This document shows positions 48,618 to 56,218 of a stretch of DNA of 64,000 nt, piece by piece. The stretch lies in assembly GCF_015690355.1 (NCBI RefSeq), contig NZ_JADPRT010000002.1:372001-436000 (forward strand), written 5' to 3'. Each line of letters starts with the position of its first letter. Within the stretch, counting starts at the first letter, position 1. The notes beneath the pieces were generated by a model. The model had not been told where the DNA came from. It searched no databases and saw only the letters and a program-made list of their open reading frames with translations. Source of the DNA: Streptacidiphilus fuscans (lineage in GTDB: Bacteria > Actinomycetota > Actinomycetes > Streptomycetales > Streptomycetaceae). The position numbers and the translations under genes are program-made.

Positions 48618-49804
48618 CGCCTGCCTTTCGCGAAGCTGAAGCGGCGCACCAGCGGCATCTCCACGTACCGGTACAGCAGCCCGGCGAGGGCGAGAGCGAT
48701 GACCAGGGCGGCGGCCAGGTAGCCCGCGACCTCGATCCCCGAGCCGAACGGACCGTGCAGCACCTTGATGTTGAGGACGTAGAGCACCAGGTAGTGGCAC
48801 AGGTAGAAGGCGAAGGACGCGTTGCCCAACGCCATGAGGGGCCGCGAGGACAGCACACTCGGGAGGCCCGCGGCGTCCCGCTGTGCGGCCGCCACGATGA
48901 GCAGGACGCAGGAGACGATCAGCGGCGCTCGCCAGCCGAACAGGACCGGGGTGTAGCTGGCCACGACGTAGGCGGGGACGAATGACGCCAGCACCCACCG
49001 CACGTTCATCCGGGGGAAGTTGCCGGAGATCACCAGCAGTGCGGCGAACATGCCCGCGAAGAAGTCGAAGAGGCGGCCGAGCGGGAAGACGTAGGCGAAC
49101 CACAGCTGGAAACCGGTCACGCTCGGCACACTGACGAGCTTGATATGGCCCGCCGGCAGGCTGTAGGCGAGGATCGGCATCAGGAAGACGCCGACCACGC
49201 ACACGGCCAGTCCCGTCCAGGCGGTCCGGGGGCGGGCGGCGCGGAAGCGGGCGATCACGAACGGGAACACCAGGTAGAACACCGCCTCCACCGCGAGCGA
49301 CCAACCCGGCGGCAGCACCGCGAAGTTGTGCTCGGGATTCGGCACCCACACCTGGGTGAGGGTGAAGTAGCGGACCACGTCCGCCACCTTCATCCCGGTA
49401 CCCCAGAAGACGATCACGGCCGCCGCGCCGGCCGCGTAGTACAGCGGCAGGATCTTGACGAACCTGCGGCGGTAGAAGCCCGTGATCCGGTCGCCCGCGC
49501 GGGAGGACCAGGTGAGCACAAAACCGCTGAGGACGAAGAAGAACGCCACACCGAGGCCGCCGAACTGATTCGCGATCTTGTTGAAGAGCACCTCGGTGTG
49601 GTGGTTCGCGAAGGCCGGCAACGCCAGGTACGACGCGTGGCACACGAAGACCGACAGTGCGGCGAAGAAGCGCAGTCCGGTCAGCGAGTCCAGGCGGGCG
49701 CGGCGCGTCGGCGCTGCCTGGGGGCCGGAGTGGGCGGGGCTCGCTGTCGGCGCCGGTGCACTCACGTCCTCGACGGCGCTCGCCACTCTGTTCGGCGGGG
49801 TCAC
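48614..49804 (-). CDS. Membrane acyltransferase, family 3 (copy B)
   Basis: This 396-residue protein has about ten membrane helices. The R-x10-H motif is RFFAALSVFVCH, and the second signature reads PPGWSLAVEAVFYLVFP. It is most similar in layout to copy A at 33939 (GGLGVAFFFVLSGFVLTWS; VPSVTGFQLWFAYVFPLGRL). The GTG start at 49802-49804 overlaps the patatin stop. It likely O-acylates a cell-bound or intracellular polyol at the membrane. Confidence 0.88.
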   Translation of the reverse strand: MTPPNRVASAVEDVSAPAPTASPAHSGPQAAPTRRARLDSLTGLRFFAALSVFVCHASYLALPAFANHHTEVLFNKIANQFGGLGVAFFFVLSGFVLTWSSRAGDRITGFYRRRFVKILPLYYAAGAAAVIVFWGTGMKVADVVRYFTLTQVWVPNPEHNFAVLPPGWSLAVEAVFYLVFPFVIARFRAARPRTAWTGLAVCVVGVFLMPILAYSLPAGHIKLVSVPSVTGFQLWFAYVFPLGRLFDFFAGMFAALLVISGNFPRMNVRWVLASFVPAYVVASYTPVLFGWRAPLIVSCVLLIVAAAQRDAAGLPSVLSSRPLMALGNASFAFYLCHYLVLYVLNIKVLHGPFGSGIEVAGYLAAALVIALALAGLLYRYVEMPLVRRFSFAKGRR

Positions 49805-50643
49805 TTCCCGGTCAGCGACGCGACCGCCGACACGGCCGCGAGGCCGTCCTCGTAACCGAGTACGGCGGCCACGCCGCGCACGTCGGGATCGAAGGGGTCG
49901 CTGCCGAAACCGGCGCGGGCCCGCTCGGACGGCTCGATCACCACGGCCCGGTCCAGAACCTGCTGCCGCTCGGGCGTCACGTAGACGGGCAGCTCCGGCT
50001 GGGGTCGCAGTACCAGCACCCGGTCGGCGTGGGCGGCGAGTTCGGCGTTGGTGAGGGAGAAGGTGCCGCCGTCGACGTAGTCCGCGCCGTCGATGGTGGC
50101 CACCGGCCACAGCCCCGGCACCGCGCAGCTGGCGGTGAGTGCGTCCACGAGGCTGACGCCCGAGTCCGCGGTGAAGACGACGGGCTCGCCGTCGGCCCGC
50201 ACTGCGGTGACCGAGAGGCGGGCGTCGGGCCAGGCGTCCTTCTGCAGGCGTCCGGCGATCGCCTCGCGGCGCAGCGCCGGGTCGGTGCCGGAGCGCTCCC
50301 GGGACAGCACGGCGAGCCGCCCGGCCTTCTCCGCGAGGGACGCGTCGGCGCCGTGGACGGCCAGCACGTCCGGCAGGATGTCGGCGAGGGAGACGGCCGG
50401 TGCGAGTTCGGTGTTGCGGCGGGCCTTGCGGACCACCCGGTCGTACTCCGCCCCGGCTCCCGCCTGGAGCACGGCGGCAGCAACAGCGGCGCCTGCGGAC
50501 GTGCCGATCACGTGGTCGGCGGCGGCCAGTCGGAGCGCCCCGGCCTCCTCCAGCGCGGCCAGGACCCCGATGGTCCAACCGATACCGGCGAGTCCGCCGC
50601 CGCCGAGCACCACGGCGGTCGATTCCTTGGACTCCTGAGACAT
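49801..50643 (-). CDS. Patatin-like phospholipase/acyl hydrolase
   Basis: This 280-residue patatin-family protein has the oxyanion loop LGGGGLAGIGW (13-23), nucleophile GTSAG (47-51), and catalytic Asp in DYVDGGTFS, forming a Ser-Asp dyad. Family members release fatty acids from lipids or transfer acyl groups. In an operon with three acyltransferases it could supply or trim acyl chains (inference). AGGAGG precedes the ATG. Confidence 0.9.
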   Translation of the reverse strand: MSQESKESTAVVLGGGGLAGIGWTIGVLAALEEAGALRLAAADHVIGTSAGAAVAAAVLQAGAGAEYDRVVRKARRNTELAPAVSLADILPDVLAVHGADASLAEKAGRLAVLSRERSGTDPALRREAIAGRLQKDAWPDARLSVTAVRADGEPVVFTADSGVSLVDALTASCAVPGLWPVATIDGADYVDGGTFSLTNAELAAHADRVLVLRPQPELPVYVTPERQQVLDRAVVIEPSERARAGFGSDPFDPDVRGVAAVLGYEDGLAAVSAVASLTGK

Positions 50644-50679
50644 ACATCCTCCTGTGTGCGGTGGGGTGTTGTGGGTGTT

Positions 50680-50721
50680 GCGGATACGGCGTCCGTCGCG
50701 GATACGGCGTCCGTCGCGGAT
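50680..50721. repeat. 18-bp tandem repeat between acyltransferase and patatin genes
   Basis: Two identical units GCGGATACGGCGTCCGTC at 50680-50697 and 50698-50715, plus a partial third, lie in the 88-base gap of the second operon. It may be a simple duplication; no function is evident. Confidence 0.8.
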
Positions 50722-50731
50722 CGACGGTGCG

Positions 50732-51967
50732 TCAGCCCTGGTGCAGCACGGGCTCGGCGGGCGCCTCGGAGACGGGGCGCTCGGCGCTCGCCCCCGCCGG
50801 GGCGAGGGTGCCGCCGCCGACCCGGACGGTGCGCGAGCCCGCGTTGCGGCGCCGCCAGCGCTGGTCCAGCGGTTTCTCGACCAGCTGGTAGGACAGGTAC
50901 GTGGCAGCGAGGGTCAGGGCCACGATCCCGGCGTACACGATCACCGCCTCGACCCCGCTGTAGCCGTGGCCCTGGCGGTGCAGGTACCACATCCACAGCA
51001 GCGGCCACTGGTACATGTAGACGCCGAAGGTGAAGCGGCCGAAGCGGGACAGCGCGGGAGCCGGTCGCCCAGCCGGACGGCGCAGGTCGCCTGCTCCGAC
51101 GGTGCCGACCAGCAGCACCACGCCGGTGATGGTGACCGCGCTGGTTGCGAAGATGAAGTGAGCGTGCTCGGTCGCCACGTAGACCTCCGGCACCAGCACC
51201 AACAGGGCGGTCCAGCGCGGGATCCGGGGCCATGCGCCGCGCTTCAGCAGCAGGGCGACCAGCATGCCGAGCACGGACTCGGCGATCCGGGCGGCCGGGC
51301 AGATGTAGACCAGCCAGAACTTCCACTCCGAAATGGCCTCGGGCCGACCGTGGTAGTTCATGCCCGGACTGCTGAACGTGGCGCCGTCGGGAAAGAGCGA
51401 CAGCACGAACGGCAGAGCCACGACGGCCGCGGTGAGCAGAACGACGAGGACGCGCAGCGTGCCGGTGGAGCGCCTGACCAGGAGTCGGTACAGCAGCGGG
51501 AAGACCAGGTAGAAGCAGATCTCCACGGACAGGGTCCAGGCCGGGTTGTTGACCGCGAAGTACACGGTGTGGTCCGGCACCCACGCCTGCACGAGGAACA
51601 GGTTGGCGAGGATCGTGCCGAGCGGGAAGGTCGTGGCGGCGTAGAGCCCCACACAGATCACCCACGCGACAAGGTGGACCGGGATCACCTTGACCACGCG
51701 GCGCGACATGAACCGCCGCCAGCCCACGGAGGTGCCCTGGGAGGTCCAGGTCAGCACGAAGCCGCTGAGCACGATGAAGAACGAGACCGAGTTGTAGCCG
51801 ATCTTGCTCAGGGCGCCGTACACGTGGGACTGGAGTGCCACGTCGGCGAAGAGGCCCACGCCGACGATGTGCGAGGTGAGGATGAACAGGGAGGCGGGCA
51901 ACCGAGCCAGCGACAGACCGGGGAGGTTCCCGCCACGGCTGGTTCCGCTCAGCTGAGCGGTGCTCAT
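50732..51967 (-). CDS. Membrane acyltransferase, family 3 (copy C)
   Basis: This 411-residue polytopic protein has R-x10-H as RLPASLFILTSH, and NPAWTLSVEICFYLVFP as the second motif. The C-terminal 35 residues are cytoplasmic and Ala/Glu-rich. It is less like copies A and B than those are to each other (FGRFTFGVYMYQWPLLWMW), so it may have another acceptor or acyl donor. It is coupled to copy D by an ATGA overlap. Confidence 0.88.
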   Translation of the reverse strand: MSTAQLSGTSRGGNLPGLSLARLPASLFILTSHIVGVGLFADVALQSHVYGALSKIGYNSVSFFIVLSGFVLTWTSQGTSVGWRRFMSRRVVKVIPVHLVAWVICVGLYAATTFPLGTILANLFLVQAWVPDHTVYFAVNNPAWTLSVEICFYLVFPLLYRLLVRRSTGTLRVLVVLLTAAVVALPFVLSLFPDGATFSSPGMNYHGRPEAISEWKFWLVYICPAARIAESVLGMLVALLLKRGAWPRIPRWTALLVLVPEVYVATEHAHFIFATSAVTITGVVLLVGTVGAGDLRRPAGRPAPALSRFGRFTFGVYMYQWPLLWMWYLHRQGHGYSGVEAVIVYAGIVALTLAATYLSYQLVEKPLDQRWRRRNAGSRTVRVGGGTLAPAGASAERPVSEAPAEPVLHQG

Positions 51968-53229
51968 GAGGGCGCCCCCGCCCCGGCCGCCACGCCCTCC
52001 GGCTGCTCCTGCGGCTCCTGCTCGGACTGCTGCTCCGGCTGCCCCTCCGCGGACGCGACGACGGACATCCGCCGCGTCCCGCGCGCGGGTTCGGGGCGCT
52101 CAGGGCGGCGACGGGACGTGGCCCAGCGCCTCATGGCCGGCTGTTCGACAAGGCGGTACAGCAGCCAGCCGGTCAGGACAGTGGCCGCGAACGTGCCGAG
52201 GACCACGGCGATCCCGGGCAGCGGCGCGTAGTGGGCGCCGTGCTGGATCGTGATCCGCAGCGAGTACATGACGACGTACTGGGTCATGTAGAAGCCGAAC
52301 GACACCTCGCCCAGCCACACCATGGTGCGCGAGGACAGCCAGGTGCGCCGACCGTCGAGGTCCCTGCGGACGGCGGAGGCGACCACCAGCAGCAGCGGCA
52401 CCAGCGTGAACGGGATGAACGAGAAGGCGAACGGCACCAGTTCGGCGACGACATAGCCGACCAGCAGCGTGCCCCAGGCGAGGGCAGGCCGCACCTTGGG
52501 CAGTCGCCCCGCCGCCAGCAGCCGCGCCAGGACCATGCCCGAGGTGAACTCCAGCAGCCGGGGCAGCGGGAAGTTGTAGCCGACCCAGAACTGGATGCTG
52601 GAGATCGGCATGCCGTCGGTGTGCGGCGTGTTCGGCAGCATCGTGGTGATCGCCGCGACCAGGAAGGTCCCGGCGATGCAGCCGGCGAGGACGAGCCCGA
52701 GCCGCTCCTTGGGTATCCGGCGAACCAGCGGTGCCAGCAGCGGGAACAGGACGTAGAACATCAACTCGCAGCACAACGACCAGCTGGGGACGTTGACAGC
52801 GAGGTAGACGTTCTGGGCCGGGAACCATGAGTTCACCAGGAACAGGTTCGGCAGGTACTCCCAGGGCGTGGTGGCCGCGGCTCCGGCGAACAGAATCATG
52901 ACCAGCGACCAGGTCACGACGTGCGACGGGAAGAGCTTGACCACGCGCTTGCGGAGGAAGTGCAGATAGCCACGGCTGTCGGAGTTCCGCCACATCAGCA
53001 GGAACCCGCTGAGGACGAAGAAGAAGGACACGCCGACCCAACCGGCCTTCCAGAAGATCGTCTGGTAGGCGTGGGCCCAGGACGGGTCGCGGAACGGGTT
53101 CATCGCGACGAACGTCAGCGACAGGTGGAAGAAGAACACGGGTGCTGCAGCGACAAAGCGCAGACCGGTCAGGGACGGCAGCGGCGCGCGGTGGTCGATG
53201 CCGCGGTGGTCGATGCTAGGCCTGGACAT
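51964..53229 (-). CDS. Membrane acyltransferase, family 3 (copy D)
   Basis: This 421-residue protein has about ten helices, R-x10-H RFVAAAPVFFFH, and NVPSWSLCCELMFYVLFP. The C-terminal tail is Gln/Glu/Pro-rich (EGQPEQQSEQEPQEQPEG). The N-terminus has a short IDHRG repeat. The ATG at 53227-53229 lies inside the upstream MFS gene (14-base overlap). Together with copies B and C it makes three acyltransferases in one operon. Confidence 0.88.
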   Translation of the reverse strand: MSRPSIDHRGIDHRAPLPSLTGLRFVAAAPVFFFHLSLTFVAMNPFRDPSWAHAYQTIFWKAGWVGVSFFFVLSGFLLMWRNSDSRGYLHFLRKRVVKLFPSHVVTWSLVMILFAGAAATTPWEYLPNLFLVNSWFPAQNVYLAVNVPSWSLCCELMFYVLFPLLAPLVRRIPKERLGLVLAGCIAGTFLVAAITTMLPNTPHTDGMPISSIQFWVGYNFPLPRLLEFTSGMVLARLLAAGRLPKVRPALAWGTLLVGYVVAELVPFAFSFIPFTLVPLLLVVASAVRRDLDGRRTWLSSRTMVWLGEVSFGFYMTQYVVMYSLRITIQHGAHYAPLPGIAVVLGTFAATVLTGWLLYRLVEQPAMRRWATSRRRPERPEPARGTRRMSVVASAEGQPEQQSEQEPQEQPEGVAAGAGAPS

Positions 53230-54397
53230 GGGACACCTCCTTGTTGCGGTCAACAGGGGCAGGGGCCGTCGGTCGCAGGTGCCGCCAGCCGTAGAGGACG
53301 AATCCGCCGAGGGCGAGGACGACAGCGGCCACGGGTACGTCGTGCACGCTGTGGAGTCGGATGACCTGGCCGCCCGCGAACGAGCCCAGGGCCGCGCCGA
53401 CGCCGAACGCCGACATGTTCGTCGACAGGGACAGACTCGGAGCCGCTGCGGCGAGGTCGAGGACATCGCTCTGCAGCACCGGGATGAGCGAGAACGTGGC
53501 AAGGGCGAACAGCACCGCCCCGATCGGGAACGTGATGACGGACCGTTGGAGCGGCAGGAAGGCCGCGCAGCCGACGATGAACGCGGCAGCCGTGAGCAGC
53601 CTCGGCCCCCGGGCCCGACCGGCGAGTCGCCCGCCGATCGAGTTCCCGAGGATGCTGGCCGCCCCGTAGGCCACCAGCAGCACGGGCACGGCCGCGTCGT
53701 GGAAGCCGGCGGCGACGGCACTGGGCTCGAAGTAGGTGATGATCGTGAACATCGCTCCCGAGAAGAGCGCGGTGGCCCCGATGGTGAGCCCGACGTCGAT
53801 GTTCAGCAGCGCTGAGATCTCCTGCCTGGCGTTCGGCTCGGGAATGCCGATGTCCAGGTGCACCGTGGCCCGGTGCACGCCCCAGGTCGCGAGCGCGGCC
53901 ACCCCTGAGATGACCACGAACGGGGTGCGCCAGCCGCCGAGTTGGGCCAGGGCCGCACCGGCCGGGATGCCCAGCACGGTGGCGAGGTTGACACCGAACT
54001 GGATGGCGGTGACCGCCTTGGCCGAGCGCTCGACGGGCAGCAGCCGCTGGGTCACCACGATCGCCGTGGCGAGGTACGCCCCGTGCACGCTCGCGGTGAT
54101 CACCCGGCCCAGCAGGACCAGGGGGAAGTTCGCGGCGGTCGCGATCACGATGTTGCCGACCACGAAGACGCCCAACAGCCAGGTGGCGAGGCGCGATTTG
54201 GGGGCTCCCACGGTGAGCACGGTGACAACCGGCCCTGCCAGCGCCACGGTCACCGCGTAGACGGTCACGAGCAGACCCGCGGTCGCCACGCCGACGTTCA
54301 GTGCCGAGCCGAGCTGGGACAGCATCCCGCCGGGCAGCAGCTCCGAGGTGCCGATGCAACAGATTCCGGCGACCAGGGGGGCGGTTCTGCGGGTCAC
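53216..54397 (-). CDS. MFS exporter, DHA1/AraJ-like (copy 2)
   Basis: This 393-residue transporter has twelve predicted helices. N-terminal GTSELLPGGMLSQLGSAL resembles the AraJ/CmlR-type signature, and the motif A region VLTVGAPKSRL is weak. It is the first gene of the second operon, with a GTG start and GAGAGGAC upstream. A palindrome 38-62 bases upstream suggests repressor control of the operon. Export of the product or an intermediate is likely. Confidence 0.88.
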   Translation of the reverse strand: MTRRTAPLVAGICCIGTSELLPGGMLSQLGSALNVGVATAGLLVTVYAVTVALAGPVVTVLTVGAPKSRLATWLLGVFVVGNIVIATAANFPLVLLGRVITASVHGAYLATAIVVTQRLLPVERSAKAVTAIQFGVNLATVLGIPAGAALAQLGGWRTPFVVISGVAALATWGVHRATVHLDIGIPEPNARQEISALLNIDVGLTIGATALFSGAMFTIITYFEPSAVAAGFHDAAVPVLLVAYGAASILGNSIGGRLAGRARGPRLLTAAAFIVGCAAFLPLQRSVITFPIGAVLFALATFSLIPVLQSDVLDLAAAAPSLSLSTNMSAFGVGAALGSFAGGQVIRLHSVHDVPVAAVVLALGGFVLYGWRHLRPTAPAPVDRNKEVSHVQA

Positions 54398-54434
54398 AAG
54401 GGTGTCCTCTCAGGAGCCATGAGGAGACTATAAA

Positions 54435-54459
54435 TGTCTTGCTGCTTATATACAAGACA
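54435..54459 (-). promoter_or_regulatory. Candidate operator of the second operon
   Basis: TGTCTTG and CAAGACA (perfect 7-bp arms) flank the AT-rich 11-base spacer CTGCTTATATA, 38 bases upstream of the MFS start. The size and symmetry suit a TetR- or MarR-type dimer. No TetR gene is in the cluster; the binding protein is unknown. Confidence 0.6.
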
Positions 54460-54503
54460 CTTGTCACCACGGATGGAAGGTTGCTTCTGCAGGCACCAAG
54501 CAC

Positions 54504-54544
54504 AAGGCCCAGGCCGGCGAGGAGATCTCGCTGACCTGGGCCTT
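54504..54544 (-). terminator. Terminator after the nucleotidyltransferase gene
   Basis: Outer arms AAGGCCCAGG/CCTGGGCCTT (10 bp) with an inner GCGAG/CTCGC hairpin lie 29 bases beyond the nucleotidyltransferase stop. They mark the border of the cyclitol cluster. Confidence 0.75.
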
Positions 54545-54572
54545 CGTCATGTCCGGTGATCGGGCGGTCTGT

Positions 54573-55430
54573 TCAGTCCCCGGAGGCCTTGGGCCGTGGG
54601 GCCTTCATGCCGTGGACGGCGGTGTACTCGGCGGCGAGCCACGGGGCCAGGTCGTCGACGAGGGTGTGCAGGACGGTGCTGTCGTCCGTGGGGGTGCGCG
54701 CGACGGTGGCAGCGAGGTGCATCTGGGTGGCGCGGGCCGGGTAGTAGCGGGCGAAGACCTGCGCGGAGAGCTGGAGATCGCTGGTCCAGCCGCCCCAGCG
54801 GGGCATGACCAGGGTGAAGCCCGAGCGGACCAGGCGGCGGGCGACGCTGCGGCACAGGACGCGGCGGGCGGCGAGGTCTTGGTCGTGGTCAACGCCGGGG
54901 TCGGGCTCGGTCGCGGCGAGGCGTTCGCGCCAGTGTGGGAGGGCGAGGGCCAGGTCGCCGTTGGTCTCGCGGGCGAGGAGCGAGTCCGGTCGGTAGCGCG
55001 GGAGTTGGGCGGCCAGGTCAGGGCCGAGCAGCGGCGTGCAGAGGCAGGCGAGGAACCAGCCCAGATCGTGGCGTTCGAGCTCGCTGAGCAGCGTGGTGAC
55101 GTCGAAGAGCAGCACGCCGACGCCGTTGACGAACGGGAACGCCGCGTCGAGGGAGGAGGCGAGCTCGTCGGCGGTCTGCCAGTCGGCGGGGCCGGGTGGC
55201 TCGTGCAGCGCGAGAAGCAGGTCGAGGTCGGAGACGCCTGGCACGGCGGTGCCGCGCGGGATGCTGCCGTAGAGGTAGGCGCTGTGCAGGCGCGAACCGA
55301 GGTCGAACGCGGCCGCGATCCGCTCGCGGGCGGCGGCGACCACGGGGGCGTAGGCCGGCGGCACGCGGTCCAGTGATCCCTCGCGGGCGATGTAGCCGTC
55401 GCTGTCCAGGCCTGTCGTGGTCGCGTTCAT
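54573..55430 (-). CDS. Nucleotidyltransferase-fold protein (aminoglycoside adenylyltransferase-like)
   Basis: This 285-residue protein has the polymerase-beta-type motif GSIPRGTAVPGVSDLDLLL (GS...DxD) at about 55-75, and a helical C-terminal domain ending near PWLAAEYTAVHG. The arrangement resembles ANT/AadA-like adenylyltransferases and DUF4111-type proteins, but substrate residues cannot be assigned. I start at the ATG at 55428-55430; a longer start at 55478 is possible. A link to self-resistance is speculative, because the cluster product probably lacks amino groups. Confidence 0.75.
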   Translation of the reverse strand: MNATTTGLDSDGYIAREGSLDRVPPAYAPVVAAARERIAAAFDLGSRLHSAYLYGSIPRGTAVPGVSDLDLLLALHEPPGPADWQTADELASSLDAAFPFVNGVGVLLFDVTTLLSELERHDLGWFLACLCTPLLGPDLAAQLPRYRPDSLLARETNGDLALALPHWRERLAATEPDPGVDHDQDLAARRVLCRSVARRLVRSGFTLVMPRWGGWTSDLQLSAQVFARYYPARATQMHLAATVARTPTDDSTVLHTLVDDLAPWLAAEYTAVHGMKAPRPKASGD

Positions 55431-55499
55431 GCACGCACTCTGCCGGGCCGACGGCCCGTCCGCGAACGGATATCCCACCTGCTGCCCGTGTGTTGGTGG

Positions 55500-56087
55500 T
55501 CAGAGCAGCAGGGCGAGGAGGGCGCCGGACATCAGGAACGGGCCGAAGGCGATCTGGCTGCGGCGGCCGGCCCGGCGGGTCGCGAGGAGGGCGACGGCCC
55601 AGACGCCCGCCAGGAGCGAGGCGTAGACGGTGGCCGCGAGCAGACGGAACCAGCCCTCGTAGCCGACGACGAGTCCGACCAGCCCGGCGGCCTTCACGTC
55701 GCCGAGGCCCGCACCGCCGAAGAGCGCCAACAGGTAGTAGCCGCAGGCGAGTGCCAGCGCCGCGAGAAGGGCGCGCAGCCACGGGCCGCCCGCGCCCGGG
55801 AGGGCGAGCAGCAGCAGGAGCGCCGGGTAGGCGGGATAGGTCAGCGCGTCGGGCAGTCGGCGCAGGCGCGCGTCGACCAGCGCCAGCGCGGCGGCGGCGA
55901 CCACGAAGACGGCCTGGGCCGGGAGCACGAGCGTCCAGCCATGACGAACGATCAGCGCGACGATCGAAACGATCGCGGCGATCGTGATCGGAAGAGCGTC
56001 CCGGCGGAGAACCGATCGTGTCTCGTCGTCCAACCGGGGGACACGCACGCGGAGGCGAGAGGGATCAGCCGCCGACTGTTCGCTCAT
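55500..56087 (-). CDS. Prepilin peptidase (A24 family), small form
   Basis: This 195-residue membrane protein is an aspartic protease of the type IV prepilin peptidase family. The two catalytic aspartates are in VDARLRRLPD and GGAGLGDVKAAGLVG (GxGD). There are about six membrane helices and no N-terminal methylase domain. GGAGGAG precedes the ATG at 56085-56087. Actinobacterial versions process Flp/Tad pilins or pseudopilins; no pilus genes are adjacent. Confidence 0.88.
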   Translation of the reverse strand: MSEQSAADPSRLRVRVPRLDDETRSVLRRDALPITIAAIVSIVALIVRHGWTLVLPAQAVFVVAAAALALVDARLRRLPDALTYPAYPALLLLLALPGAGGPWLRALLAALALACGYYLLALFGGAGLGDVKAAGLVGLVVGYEGWFRLLAATVYASLLAGVWAVALLATRRAGRRSQIAFGPFLMSGALLALLL

Positions 56088-56218
56088 AGACGTGCTCCTC
56101 CGATCGACGAGTCGTTCACCAGGCATCCTCGCGCAGCGAACGACCGACTGCTTTTGCTTCGTTCGAAATGGCTGCGCAGGCGAAGAATTGACGATCGATC
56201 GGTCAGCCGGTCAGCCGG

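Noticed and set aside
48614..50647. Apparent 677-residue fusion of a patatin-region sequence and an acyltransferase
   Set aside because: The upstream part is out of frame with the real patatin gene and is Arg/Gly-rich shadow. The acyltransferase has its own GTG start at 49804 overlapping the patatin stop.
50680..50721. CRISPR-like repeat
   Set aside because: Only two adjacent 18-bp units with no spacers are present; it is a tandem duplication.
33749..54544. Integrative element with att sites flanking the cyclitol cluster
   Set aside because: I searched for a second copy of the tRNA-Arg 3' end near the right border and for an integrase or relaxase gene and found neither.
54573..55430. Nucleotidyltransferase as the self-resistance gene of the cyclitol cluster
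   Set aside because: It is beyond a terminator and a separate operon, and the predicted product has no aminoglycoside-like amino groups. The fold match alone is not enough.
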